A DNA stretch of 64,000 bases from Achatina immaculata (GCA_009760885.1 CM019707.1:31909602-31973601), one strand, 5' to 3'; shown: positions 34,801 to 46,599, counted from the first letter of the stretch. Numbers and translations are program-made. The notes: generated by a model from the sequence alone, not told the origin.

Positions 34801-37363
34801 CATGGCTGCTGATCAATACTTTTCAATTTGTTCCAGCCCATCAGCCACAAAAGCTAAGATAAAAGAAGCACACAAGCGTATTATGCTGCTCAATCATCCA
34901 GACAGAGGTGAGTGCTTGAACCTGTTTCTTTTGTTGAGAGAGATTGTGTTCCAGGGGCAAACATATACCATGGGTTTATTGAGACTAGAGAAAATTACTA
35001 CAAACTCTGGCCTGTCTGTATAGAAGAAAGTTTGAAAATACATAAAAACCAGCAGAAGTTAATGATGTTTAGATTGTAGTAGCTGGCATATTTTCTGTAG
35101 TGTCTGCTTTGTTCTTGTATCATGTGTTGATGATATGCCATCATAGAATTTGACAGAGCAAAAAAAAATAATGTGAAAAATAACTGGCAAGAAGAAAGTG
35201 AAGGAGACTAAGAGACATGTTCTCATGAAGTTCACCGTACTTGTACATTGCTAGTAGCAGTCCTGAAACTATTGTGTCAGATCCAGTCCACCCTAGGTAG
35301 GTTTTGTTTGTGTAGGTGTGTTTGATTTGGGACACTCCTGGAGCATGGACTTGTAAGTCTGTACTCCTCTTCTGTGTGTTCATCCTTTTTTTTTGTATGG
35401 AACATCCCCAGTTAAGGTGATACATGTACTTGTAAGTCTGTACTCCTCTTCTGTGTGTTCATCCTTTTTTTTGTATGGAACATCCCCAGTTAAGATGATA
35501 CACAAGATTTCAATGGTGAGATTAACTGAAACAAGATGGGCAGATGTTGTTTTTGTTTTTGGTTAATTATCTAGAGCAGTTGCTCGCAACCTTTTTTACA
35601 ACCAAGAGCCACCTTTTTTTTTTTTTTTCAACTATATAACTACAGACTATCTTGTATGTAATATCCTAGTGTCATGAGGCCACAGTTATTTTTATTCAAG
35701 AGAAGACACGTAATACCAAACTGATGACAGCCACAGACCACCTGGCCACATGTTATTTGCAGACCACAGGTTGAGAACCAGTGATCTAGAGGACTTTGTG
35801 ACACAGCCATTGTAAAGAACCTGTGGGTGCAAGAGTTGGAGAACATCCCCAGTAATGGAAAAGAGACTAGATGCTTTTAAAAATTAGTGCCTTCGAAGAC
35901 TGCTGAATATCTGTTGGCATGACATCAGATTGGTTACATCAATAAGAAAAGAAACTAAACAAGATTAAGTATCAAACTTTATCAGAAGACGTCGCTGGAA
36001 CTACATCGGCCACGTACTTAGAATGGATGAAAAACGACTCCCACACCAAGCATTTACGTGGTCACCAGGGGGTAAAAGAAAGCGGGGAAGATCCAAAGAC
36101 ACACTAAGAAGAGTTATCACCAAAGAGTGTTCAACAATGCTCATCAGAAACACCGAAGATCTAAAGCAAGTAGCAAGGGATCGCCAGACATGGAGAGCCT
36201 TGTCCTCCACCCTATGCTTTGGCCCAAGAAGGTCATCTAACTAACTAAATTGTAAAGATTCTTTATGAGCAGATTAAAAAAAAAAAGATTCTCACAGCAG
36301 TCAAAAAAACAAAACAAAAACTGACTATGCTGTGTGAGGCTGTTAATAATATTCTTCAGAATTAAAACAAAAAACAAAAAAAAAACTAGAAGATACAACA
36401 GAATCCTTGAAATTAATAATTGCCAATATTTCTTTGCGAATAAATATCATAGTAAAGGAAATGGGAACATAGCTCAACCTAGCTGTGAACTTTTAAATAA
36501 ATAAAAACAGCAGGCTTTAAACATACAAAACTGACTGGTTGTGGGCATTTTTTTTTAAAGGAATGGGATTAGAATTCTTTGCAAAAAAAAAAAAAACATG
36601 CCATAAGGAAAAACTAGGAAGGGTAAATGAGAAATACTGAGGTCCTGGAAAATATTCTTTAAGAATAATGAACAACAGTAAGAGAACAAAGAAATTTATG
36701 AGATAACTAGAATCAGTAAACAGAATCTTCAAGCGTGGAGAATACCATTAAGGAAGAAAGCAGCATAGTCCATGAAAAAAAAAAAGCATTAGGAACCATA
36801 AACTATAGTCAGAAAGTTTCCTCAAGTCAATTTTGGGTTAGTGGTGATTTTTATTCAGTTTTATTAGGAAATGTGTTAGTAGGTGATCGTGTTTCTTTAT
36901 TTCATGTGATCTCGGTATTTCTAATTAGGTTATTAGCCTTCCTTTACCTGTGCCACCTGGTCAGCTTGTTCAGGTGTTTGTTCTCTTTGTCCTTGGTTTT
37001 TTTTCTTTCTTTTTTTTCTTCCTATGAAATATTCCAGTGGTTGTTGAATTCTGTAGCTTTTGTCTTCTCATGACTTGTGTAAAGCATTTTTTGGTTGTCT
37101 TTTTTTATCCTTTGGTGTTTTTTTTTTTTTGGTCTTTATTATCCTTTGGTTTTAATTAATTTTCATCATTTAGCAGCTCCTGTGTGAAGTTCATCTTTTT
37201 TTTTTTTCTGACTATTTTTTTGTTGCATCTTTCTCTCAAACTGAAGATATTCAATGTTTTTTTTTCCTCCTCCTTTGTTCTACCAGGTGGGTCCCCATAT
37301 TTGGCTGCTAAAATCAATGAGGCAAAAGATTACTTCGACAAGTCCAGACCTGGTGCAAGTTGA
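28898..37363 (+). CDS. DNAJC19: DNAJC19/TIM14 (Pam18), five coding exons
   Basis: TIM14 is the J-domain co-chaperone of the mitochondrial presequence translocase motor. It sits in the inner membrane and stimulates mtHsp70 ATPase during import. Coding exons: 28898-28949, 31463-31536, 33780-33856, 34837-34907 and 37287-37363 (stop TGA 37361-37363). All junctions are GT-AG and phases agree (1, 0, 2, 1). They encode 116 residues in one frame; adding the initiator Met gives 117, against 116 in human. Order: an N-terminal Gly/Ala-rich membrane segment ([18 protein letters not shown]), a linker, [20 protein letters not shown], then the J domain with [20 protein letters not shown] and the essential HPD (HPDRGG), ending [17 protein letters not shown]. 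Introns hold MITEs and LINE scraps. The first exon is not certain (see 19640-20060). Confidence 0.96.
28950..31120. other. DNAJC19 intron after exon 2, left part
   Basis: AT-rich intronic sequence with no repeat family recognised. Open frames of 60-83 residues (for example 30892-31143) have no domain. Confidence 0.6.
31121..31310. mobile_element. hAT-like MITE
   Basis: Left end cagggattgccagacttg; the right end, read backward, cagggggggtggccaaactg-like. CAGGG...GGCCAAACTG is a common hAT terminus. No 8-bp target duplication is visible, so the ends are approximate. Confidence 0.45.
32100..32990 (-). mobile_element. RTE LINE family B in a DNAJC19 intron
   Basis: Antisense to the gene. The - strand encodes [20 protein letters not shown] (RT catalytic FADD box intact), then after frameshifts [32 protein letters not shown] and GRRKRG. 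It aligns to the 51.1-52.25 kb copy. Several breaks make it inactive. Confidence 0.85.
33210..33420. repeat. 68-bp tandem repeat, 3 copies
   Basis: tgaactggttatataagttt starts units at 33221 and 33289, with a shorter third at 33357. Intronic. Confidence 0.85.
34385..34665 (-). mobile_element. RTE LINE family B, short fragment
   Basis: The - strand gives [12 protein letters not shown] and other family B C-terminal pieces, degenerate. It sits 170 bp before the fourth DNAJC19 coding exon. Confidence 0.6.
35345..35508. repeat. 81-bp tandem duplication
   Basis: cttgtaagtctgtactcctc to ccagttaag(g/a)tgataca occurs twice in a row and is almost identical, so it is a recent duplication within an intron. 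Confidence 0.88.
35577..35783. mobile_element. hAT MITE with 8-bp target duplication
   Basis: 207 bp flanked by atctagag on both sides (35569-35576 and 35784-35791), the 8-bp duplication expected of hAT. The ends cagttgctcgcaacctttt and, read backward, cactggttctcaacctgtgg are imperfect inverted repeats of the usual hAT 'ggttctcaacct' kind. No transposase, so non-autonomous. It lies in the last DNAJC19 intron. Confidence 0.85.
35855..36245 (+). mobile_element. RTE-like LINE family C, C-terminus
   Basis: The + strand gives [13 protein letters not shown], then a 73-residue open frame with [25 protein letters not shown] and DRQTWRAL. This is the RTE C-terminal pattern and is close to the 14.3-14.9 kb fragment. 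Sense to, and inside an intron of, DNAJC19. Confidence 0.78.
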
Positions 37364-39095
37364 ACCACCAATCATTTCTGTGATGTTTTGTTTTTCTTTT
37401 TTTCTGTGTGTCTTGTTTTACTGAGATGTTATACAATATTATCTTATATTCTGAGATGTGACTGTCCATACAGATAGCTTGTGATGTACATCAGAATGAA
37501 TTGATTGATTTTCTGCTGTACACAAGATTTTTACATGAAAATTGTCAATTATTGTTATTAACAAACTTGTGCATGGTTATTTTGTGTTTGTTTAGGGTGG
37601 GTCAAAACTGTAATCTCAGTGCTGTCTGTATTTTGTATGTTCAAAGCTGGATAGTGCTGTCTGTATTTTGTATGTTCAAAGCTGGATAGTGCTGTCTGTA
37701 TTTTGTATGTTCAAAGCTGGATAGTGCTGTCTGTATTTTGTATGTTCAAAGCTGGATAGTGCTGTCTGTATTTTGTATGTTGAAAGCTGGACAGTTCTGT
37801 CTGTATTTTGTATGTTCAAAGCTGGATAGTGCTGTCTGTATTTTGTATGTTGAAAGCTGGACAGTTCTGTCTGTATTTTGTATGTTCAAAGCTGGATAGT
37901 GCTGTCTGTATTTTGTATGTTCAAAGCTGGACAGTGCTGTCTGTATTTTGTATGTTGAAAGCTGGACAGTTCTGTCTGTATTTTGTATGTTCAAAGCTGG
38001 ACAGTTCTGTCTGTATTTTGTATGTTCAAAGCTGGACAGTGCTGTCTGTATTTTGTATGTTCAATGCTGGACAGTTCTGTCTGTATTTTGTATGTTGAAA
38101 GCTGGACAGTTCTGTCTATATTTTGTATGTTGAAAGCTGGACAGTGCTGTCTATATTTTGTATTTTCAAAGCTGGACAGTGCTGTCTATACTCAAGAGTT
38201 GGTTCACAGCTGATCTGTTTTGTATATTCAAAGTTTGCAGTGATTTTTTGTTTTAATATTCACAGCTACATTTATGATATGTATGCTCAAATCTGGGTTG
38301 TTTTGTGTTGTTACACCAAAGCAGTGCAGTGTATGTTGGGAGCTGGTGTATGTTAAGTATGTTTGGGGTCAGTTTTGTATGTTTATATCTGAGATGTGCA
38401 TATTTTGAGATACACTGTTTTGTATCCAAGAAAAGCAGTGTACACCAAACTTTGAACTATTATAAGTAAGCAATGGATGTTATCCACATTGTCTAGAGTT
38501 TGTGTTCTTTTTTGACATTGATCACTAGGTCACAATCATTGTCTCCTCTTATCTGAATTGTCTTTTCTTATCAGTTTACTTCTCTGAGTTTGTATGTCTA
38601 TTCTACATTGTATTAGATAAGAACAGTTTAACCTTGTGTATTTGGTTAAGCCTGTTCATTAACTCTGTGTGCCTGATTAGTTAACCCTCCTTGTTTGATT
38701 CAGGTTGTTCATTAACTTTCTCTGTTTGTCATGTATCCATGTTTCATATGGAATTTTTAAAAAATTCAGGTGAGATTGCTCCTTAATCCCCCATGTCTCA
38801 TCACAAACTCATGTTGAATTATGTTTTTTGTGTCTAATTTCTCTAACATTACATCAGGTTTAATATTCCGGTGTTTGTGTTTCAGATATCCTTTCACCTG
38901 TTCTATTACATCCACAGCCAGCACATCCTTAAAATCATCATCATCATCATTCTTCAGGAAACTGATACAGAATTCACATTTTATGTACACAGAACATAAC
39001 AAATGTTTACTTTATGTTTAGTTGATTTTTTTTTATGTGTGTTTCAAAATTGTCATGTAAAGTGTGTGTCTCTGTAAATAAACACTCTTTGACTG
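37364..39095 (+). other. DNAJC19: Probable DNAJC19 3' UTR
   Basis: AATAAA at 39077-39082 follows the stop codon by 1.7 kb with no better signal recognised between, and a T/G-rich stretch follows. If used, the 3' UTR would contain the 35-bp minisatellite. Earlier cleavage cannot be excluded. Confidence 0.4.
37610..38195. repeat. 35-bp minisatellite after DNAJC19 stop
   Basis: About 17 units of tgctgtctgtattttgtatg plus ttcaaagctggatag. They alternate at ttcaaa/ttgaaa and at gata/gaca. Begins 250 bp after the DNAJC19 stop. False ORFs of 60-96 residues run through it on both strands. Confidence 0.95.
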
Positions 39096-39884
39096 CTAAA
39101 AATTGCCAGGAGAATTTTTTTTTTTGTTAACTTTTGTTTTGTCAGTGTTTTGACAATCCTGGCAGTTTTGTACATGAGATTTGTTTAAGAAATTTTTCTT
39201 ATTAATTAAAAATGGGAATATGAATCTACAAGAAAGTAGCTCATATATCGCATAAAATGAAAAGAACAAATGTACAAGTATTAGACTACAAGAGCACCAT
39301 GAAATTCTCAAAGAGATAGTAATCAATTTGGCCATATCAAGAGACATCATCTATTTAAGATCATACTAGATGAAAAGATGGAAGGAAAAAAAAAGAGGTA
39401 AATGGGAAGATAACATACATCTATACTACTCTTAACATGCAGCAACAGAAGTCCGTAATAATCACACGACATATGACTTGAGCTCATACAGATTAACAAT
39501 CATACTCAAACTGAATTCTGAACTGATCATGATTTCACTAACCAGGGTTTATATACTCACCACTCACACATAGCTCTCATAATGTTCTCCTGCAACATTT
39601 TTTCCACTGAAGTTGAACATGGGAAATCATGAAAAAATACTCTGGTACGTAAAGCAAACTAAGGGCCTTAATTTCAAAAAGTTTTACCAAAGGTTCTTTA
39701 CCTTTGATTTAGCATATTCTGCTACAGTATTTAATTTTGCCAGAATTATTTATACAGATTTTTTGGTTTAAATGCTGGCAGAATAAAAAACATTAGCATT
39801 CTTTTATAATGTTACGTGGAGTGGATTTCATTTACGAGAAGGCAAAACTTACTTTTTTATGTTGATGCAAAACTGGCACCCTAT
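38200..39884. other. No further gene recognised
   Basis: AT-rich DNA with a short (TCA)n run near 38935. Nothing beyond the polyadenylation signal could be assigned. Confidence 0.5.
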
Positions 39885-40535
39885 TAACATAAGATCAAAA
39901 ACAAAGATGGGCTGAATGCTTCCAAGAAATACGTAATCGACCACACCCAAAAGAATTGATAAACCTTGAAACTGACTTAACAATCCCACAACTAAATGTC
40001 AACCTAGATGAAATTACATTGAACAAAATTGAAACTGCAGTGAATCTAACGGCTAACAACAAAGCTGCAGGTGAAGATGAAATAACAGCTGAAATGTTAA
40101 AAGCTAATAACAGTGACAACATGAGCCAACTACAGAGAATATTTAATAAAGTTTGAAAAGAAGAAAAGGTCCCATCTAAATGGAAAAAAAAGGAATCATT
40201 GTTAAAATACCCCCCCCCCCCCAAAAGGCAATAATTGCAATAATATAATAAAAAATTGCAATAACTGGGGAGGAGTAACCTTACAATCAGTCTCGTGTGT
40301 GATCAGAAAAAGGAGATGGACATATACCAATCACGTGATGAGAAGAAACAGTCAGAGAATCCCAAAACAAACTGTCACACAACAGGCCGAAGGAAAAAAG
40401 AGGTTGACTGCATGAAACTCTAAAATCCCTTGATGAGATTGAAAAGCTCGCCAAAAGCAGGAAAACTTGGTGAACTACCATGTGAACCCTATGTGATGTT
40501 TAACAGCATGGGAAAGATGTCAGATGAAGTGATTA
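39885..40535 (+). mobile_element. Internally deleted RTE LINE
   Basis: The first part encodes an upstream RT region: AAGEDEITAEMLKANNSDN, then, after a poly-C break, N-N-W-GG-V-T-L. The sequence then jumps to the family B C-terminus (SCVIRKRRWTYTNHVMRRN) near 40290, skipping the whole catalytic region. Direct fusion of the WGGVTL motif to the C-terminal region shows an internal deletion or a template jump. Confidence 0.78.
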
Positions 40536-40560
40536 AAGGATTTATAGGAAGCACCGGAGT

Positions 40561-40580
40561 ATATATATATATATATATAT
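40561..40580. repeat. (AT)10 microsatellite
   Basis: Ten at units near the 3' end of the - strand LINE. Confidence 0.9.
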
Positions 40581-40639
40581 AAAACAAGGACAAAACAAAA
40601 ATAATGAATATTCTCTCTCTCTATGAACCTTAAGTGCCC

Positions 40640-43600
40640 ATGGCACATGGGGCTTCCGCAAGGGTTTTCCACAAATGCCTGTCTTTTGCCTTTTTTTTCT
40701 GCTCTTGACCCCTCTATTAAGCCTTCTATTCCTCAGTATCCTCTCTCTTGTTCTTCTTCATGTCTCTTTTGGTCTACCCTTACTTCTGTTCCCCTATGGT
40801 GTCCATCTTAGTGCTGTTTTTGGTAGTGAGTTGTCAGTCATTCGGAACACATGTCCCAACCATTGCCAAGCGCCTTTCCTCAATAATTGCTGTCAGTGGC
40901 TTCATCTGCATTTCTGCCAACAAGATGTTATTTCTTATGGTGTTTGGCCAAAATGTTTTTCTAATTCTTCATAAACATTTAGTCTGGAAAAAATTCAGCT
41001 TGTTTTCTAGTTTTGGTGATTTTCCAGCAATCACTGCCATAGAGTAGCACACTTAGAACATTACTCTTAAATATCCTGATTTTTTTATTCATGCTTAGTT
41101 TTTTAGATTCCCATATAGTCTGCAGCATTGCAAAAGCCTGGTTTGCTCTAGTAAGTCTGCTGTTGATGTCCTCTGTGCTGTCTCCATTTTCTACTATTCT
41201 GCTGCCAAGATATACAGATTCGTTGACCTCCTCTGTTAACTTGCTATCTGCTCTGAGTACATTTCTGTTGTTCACATTTTACTTCATTAACTTTGTCTTT
41301 CCTATGTTGATCTTTAGTCCTATGTTATTAGTCCTATTCTGAATTAGCTTGTTTATTTTGTCTTGCATATCTTTGTGGCTGCTTGATAGTAGACAAATGT
41401 CATCTGCAAAGTCAAGGTCCTCCAGCACTGTGTCAAGGGTCCATTGCAATCCTCTGTGTTTGTCTGATGTTGCCTCCCTCATTAACCAGTCTACAGCCAA
41501 GATAAATAATGTTGGCAATAGTACACATCCCTGTTTCACTCCTGTTTGTACTCTAAAGCTGCTGGAGGTATGTTCTCCACAGATCACTTTGCACTGAAAA
41601 CCCTTGTATAGGGCTTTGATTACATTCACTGTCTTATGAGGGAGGCCATGCCATCTTAGGATTTTCCTCAGTGCATCTCAGCTGACACTGTCAAAGGCTT
41701 TCTCAAAATCTATAAACAATGCATATGTTGTGCTATGCCACTCATTTGCCTGCTCTAATATTTGTCTAAGTACAAATACACGGTATATGCATGATCGTCT
41801 ATTCCTAAATCCTGCCTGCTCTTTCCGAAGTTTTCCCTCAAGTGTTGGTACAATTCTGTTGATGATTATTCTGCAAAATACTTTGCTGGTGAGTGGCAGT
41901 AGGGTAATGCCTCTCCAGTTCCCGCAATCTCTGAGATCACCCTTCTTTGGTAGTTTTACTGTAAGGCCAGTTTTCCACTCCTCTGGGGCTTTTTCTAGAT
42001 CCCAAATTTGTTGTAATATCTGGCAAAGTTGTTTTGGTGTTTCTGTTTCTTCTGCTTTCAACATCTCAGCAGTCACTTCATCTTCACCTGGTGCCCTGTC
42101 TAATTTTAGCTTCTTTATTGCCTCTTTTATTTCACTTATTGTTATTGGTCCTGTATTGATGTTTAGTTCCGTTTTTGCTTCAGGTATGTCTATTGTTTGT
42201 GCTGCTTGTGTTCTGTTTAGTAGGGTGTTAAAGTGTTCCCTCCATCTTTCAATTTTTTTCCTTTTCACAACTGATCAGTTGTTCCTTATGTGTCCTTATT
42301 GCACTTTCACATCTTGTGCTCAAGTAACCTGTCATCTACTTTGTGATTTTGTATATGGTTTTCATGTCATTTGCATATGCTGCTTTCTCTGCTGCTTCTG
42401 CTAAGTTGTCATAGTATTGACATTTGTCTTGACGGCATGATTCCTTCACTTCTTTGTCTTTTTGTGCATAATTACTTAAAACTTGTTCTTCTTTTAGCCT
42501 TTGTGATTTGGTGTTCAGTAATTTTTTCTTGATTTCCTTTCTTTGCTCTATCTTTTCCCATGTTGTCTTGCTTATCCATTCCTCTTTTCTCCATTTCTGA
42601 TATCGAAGCATCTCTTTTGCTGATTCCTGTAGTGTTTCACTGAACTCTAGTACAGACATTTCTGCTTCATCTTGTAGGACACTGAAGTGGTTCTTAAGTA
42701 ACTTGAGAATTCATTCCTTGTTTGCTGGTCTTTCAGTTTTGCTGTATCAAAATGTGCCTTTCTGTGTTCTCCAATTTTGGCTTTCCTTAATTTTAGTTTT
42801 ATTTTTGCTACAAGAAGGTTGTGATCACTTCCTACATCTGCTCCTTTCCTTGCTCTCACATCTTGTAGTGACCGTTTCCACTTGTTGTTTATTAGTATGT
42901 GATCAATTTGGTTTTCTGTGGTTTTATCTGGGGACCTCCAAGTCACTTTATGAATATTTTTATGTTGGAAAATTGTCCTTCCAATGGTCATGTTTTCTTC
43001 ATAGAAACTGCAGTCTTTCTCCATTTTCATTTATTTCTCAAATTCCTTCTCTTCCCATGATTCTTCTTCTATCTTCATTTCCCTCACCTACTTTTGCATT
43101 GAAGTTGCCCAAGATGAGTAGCATATCATGCTTGGGTATTGTTTCTACTGTGGCTTGGAGGCTGTTGTAAAAATCTTCTTTTAATTCCTCATCAGCTGCT
43201 TCTGTTGGTGCATAACAAACTATAATAGCTTCGTGAATCTTGAGTTGAAGGGTGCATATAATAATCTTTCATTTATAGGGGTCCATTTCAGCAATGCTGT
43301 TGATGCTACTCCTCCATGATGGTCTTCTTTACCTGACTATATTATTGTGTCTTCTGTGTGCTGTGTTGTTAATTTCCTTCTGCTTTGTCCTGTCCATCTT
43401 GCATCTTGTATTCCTTGTATGTCTAGTTTGTATTTGTGCATTTCCTTGATGGTTTGTGTTAGTTTTCCAGTCTGGTTAAGTGTTCTTACATTCCAGCTGC
43501 CTATGTGCATCTTGTGTTTAGGTTCCATGAGGTCTGCAGTCGGGCTGGGGACTTCCAGTGGCTGGCTTTCATCCAAAACTTTTATGAGCTCAGTTTCCTG

Positions 43601-43790
43601 ATAAGCATTTCTCCTTCCACCTGCATTTGTTTTTTTCCCTTGCTTCTGTTTCTGTAGCAGTCTGATAGTCTTTTTTTACCAGATAGGGTTGCTGGCCCTA
43701 TGTCGAACCCTCCTTAGTCGCCTTTTACGATCATGCGTGGTAGGGTACAGTGGTCCTATTCTTTGCAGATCTCGGGTACCTCACGGGTAA
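40640..43790 (-). mobile_element. Nearly full-length RTE LINE, broken frames
   Basis: Read on the - strand: a 5' UTR-like start near 43790 with aaaggcgactaaggagg. Then an AP-endonuclease (MHIGSWNVRTLNQTGKL; later IDHILINNKWKR and GSDHNLLVAKI), a linker, the RT domain (LPKKGDLRDCGNWRGITLLP, AGFRNRRSC, ALFIDFEKAFDSVS, GVKQGCVLLP, LDFADDICLL with the catalytic Asp pair) and YLGSRIVENGDSTED. The C-terminus is scrambled near 40980-40640 (RRLAW-like, GRPKE). At least seven stops or frameshifts separate the frames. About 3.1 kb, the usual size for RTE. It is the most complete LINE in the window but inactive. Confidence 0.92.
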
Positions 43791-43844
43791 TATATTTAAT
43801 TATTATATAAGTAATATTATACGGTTTTATTTTTTGGATGCAAA

Positions 43845-44035
43845 TGGGGCCGGCCGAGCGCAAAATGAGTTGTCCTCTCTTTGATAAGTGGTAGCTCGTC
43901 TTACCAGTGTCCATGGTTAGTGTTATGGTCATTCTTGTCATTTTTCTTTCTCTCACGTCTGAAATGCTAAATATTTTCCAACGCTAACCATACAACACTA
44001 ACAATACAATACTGCTTTCTCACTTTACTATGCAC
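43845..44035 (+). mobile_element. tRNA-derived SINE, family 1, decayed copy
   Basis: ggtagctcgtcttaccagtgtcc and ttctttctctcacgtctgaaa line up with the bodies at 1.6 and 14.0 kb, but the tRNA-like head is hardly visible. Confidence 0.45.
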
Positions 44036-44156
44036 AACCCTGTTTAGTATATCTCCCTGCGAACATTTAAATTCTTGACGTAGCTACAACTGATTCACTC
44101 GACAAGTGGTTCAAAACCTTTTTTACGTCGAAGGATCACTTTTATAACTACATATA

Positions 44157-44938
44157 CGAGGGTCATACCGAAAGTCGTGAGCACATTTTTTTAACCAGAA
44201 TTTATAGATTGAGAAAATATAAATGTATCACCTTAATCAGTACCTTTTCTTCACTTTCAACATTATCTCCATTTTTCTGCACACATTTTTCCCATCGCTC
44301 TGCAAGTTTGAAAATACCCTCACGGTAGAATTCCGTTCCACCTGACCGAAGGCACAGACGCACTGCTTTCTGGACGTTCTCTCACGTGTCGTAGTGACGG
44401 CCTCGCATTTGTTCTTTCATAAACCTAAAAGATGGTAATCACTGGGTGCCAGGTATATAGGCGATATACAGGCTATAGGCGATTTACAGCCATTTCAGAT
44501 ATTGTGACATGTCTGTCTTTTTTAATGATGTCGTCAGTCCTTTCCACGTTGCGTTCAGCGGAGGTAGTTCGAAGGCGACCGCTGCGAGGCATATCTTGGA
44601 TGCTCGTGTTTCCATCTTTGAAATGTTTCACCCACCTCCAAACACTGCTAGCACCTATACACACATCTCCATAAGCAAGCTGAACTCTTTGGGTGAATTT
44701 CAGCAGCGGGGATTTCCTCTTTAACGAGGAATTCAATAACAGCACGTTGACGAAACGAAACTTCAACCCCACCATTTTGTTTCTGCTCCGCGTGGTCACG
44801 TGACACATTATGGTGGCGTCATGTGACCTCTACATGAAGTGAAAAGGATGCAAATTAAGGTGATACATTTATATTTTTTCAGTGTATAAATTCTGATTTA
44901 AAAAAAAAAAATTGCTCACGACTTTCGGTATGCCCTCG
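44157..44938 (-). mobile_element. Internally deleted mariner with intact ends
   Basis: Terminal inverted repeats of about 27 bp (cgagggtcataccgaaagtc at the left, its reverse complement with one base missing at the right), each bordered by TA (44155-44156 and 44939-44940). Length 782 bp against 1.3 kb for a full mariner. The - strand frame from 44808 encodes the N-terminal DNA-binding part (FTQRVQLAYGDVCIGASSV, RWVKHFKDGN, MPRSGRLRTT). It ends after TISEMAV, and the sequence resumes at the extreme C-terminus (YREGIFKLAERWEKCVQKNG). The whole catalytic D,D34D core is gone. The good ends mean another mariner's enzyme could once have moved it. Confidence 0.9.
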
Positions 44939-45370
44939 TAAGTTGCCAACCACCATCTTATACGTAGTACCGTATTGTCGCAAACATTGTTTTTTATACT
45001 GTAGACAGCACTTACCAAATAGGTATCACAGCTGCTGACTACTGTTTGGGAGCCATCTCACCAGACAACGGTCCCTCCATTTGCATATTACTCAGTTTAC
45101 GTAAAAATGACTTTACACAAATTTCCAAGCTGATATAACCATAACCATTTTTTACACACATTCTCACGGTTAATTGGTATAATGGTAACGTTAATAATCA
45201 TAACTGTGAAAACTTTGTAAGAGGACGTTACTTTGTTAGAAAAAAAATATGTAGATGGCGTATTTACTTTGACAAATGTGAAAAAAATGTACACAATTTT
45301 TATTGTGCTCACACTATAAGAAATATGTTTGTCCTGTTGTGGATAAAATGCTGAGTATGCTGTGTACATT

Positions 45371-45380
45371 TCTTTCTCTC

Positions 45381-45423
<43 letters not shown>
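45371..45423. repeat. (CT)n microsatellite
   Basis: About 25 CT units, with tctcgcc just before. Confidence 0.95.
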
Positions 45424-45425
<2 letters not shown>

Positions 45426-45700
45426 CACCCCCTCCCAAATCCCTGTATACCTGTAAGTTAGAAATCGCATGTTATTTGCAGACGTCATCATTTGTCTGGT
45501 AATTGGCGCTTCTTGACATATTTAAATCAATTACCATCTTGATGTGCGCTCTCCCAGCGCCGTTTAATTATACACCTTTCGCTTCTAACATATTATTTAT
45601 CATTACTTTGACTCTTTATATTACATTTTTTTGCTCCCTTCCTACGCGAGATATTTTTTTTTTAAATGAAGAATGTACGGGCAAGTTCGATGAACGCGTA

Positions 45701-45879
45701 CGGTGGTTTTCAATCTGTGATCCTGGGAACATTATCAGGTGGTAGTAAATGCCATTAGTTTTATCAAAAACAATTTAGGATTTATGGCACTACGATATTA
45801 CATTTAAGGTGGTGGGCTGCAGTTTGTATGTAGTTGGAAAAGAAAGTTGTCCTGGGTGTAAAAAGGTTGGCAACCACTG
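45701..45879. mobile_element. hAT-like MITE
   Basis: Left end ggtggttttcaatctgtgat; right end read backward cagtggttgccaaccttttt. These resemble the ends of the 35.6-kb MITE. No flanking duplication is seen. Confidence 0.45.
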
Positions 45880-45971
45880 TTATGTGACACAGTTTTGACA
45901 TGTGAGGATATGAATTTAGCAAAATGTAAATAACAAGGTTAACGCACAGTAGAGCACACTATGTTTCGAGA

Positions 45972-46450
45972 GCACCCGAGGACCCCTTTTCCTATCTGAG
46001 AACAGCCGTGAATCTCCCTGTCCTGTCTGAGAACAGTCGTGACCCCCTTTCTAGTCTGAGAACAGCCCTGGACCCCCTTTTTAGTCTGAGAACAGCCGTG
46101 GGCCCCCTTTCTAGTCTGAGAACAACCGTGGACCCCCTTTCTAGTCTGAGAACAGTCGTGATCCCCTTTCTAGTCTGAGAACAGCCCTGGACCCCTTTTC
46201 TAGTCTGAGAACAGCCGTGGACCCCCTTTCTAGTCTGAGAACAGCCGTGGACCCCCTTTCTAGTCTGAGAACAGCCGTGGACCCCCTTTCTAGTCTGAGA
46301 ACAGTCGTGACCCCCCTTTCTAGTCTGAGAACAGTCGTGGACCCCCTTTCTAGTCTGAGGACAGTCGTGACCCCCCTTTCTAGTCTGAGGACAGTCGTGG
46401 ACCCCCTTTCTAGTCTGAGGACAGTCGTGACCCCCTTTCTTGCCTGAGAA
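45972..46450. repeat. 30-bp minisatellite, about 16 copies
   Basis: Unit tctagtctgagaacagccgt plus ggacccccttt. Copies differ at cc/tc and at gaaca/ggaca. A false 76-residue ORF runs through it. Confidence 0.95.
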
Positions 46451-46599
46451 AAATGGTGGACCTCAATTAAAAAAAAATAATAAAGCCATAAATAGAACTC
46501 AGATGATGTTTTTTTTTTAGTTGAGCCAATTTATTTGCTGGTCCCATTTATCCCAAAATATCCTTCGGTGGACCCCAGATTAAGAACCATAGGTTCTCT

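Noticed and set aside
40748..42404. Plus-strand frames of 82-224 residues over the LINE
   Set aside because: Antisense shadows of the - strand endonuclease and reverse transcriptase.
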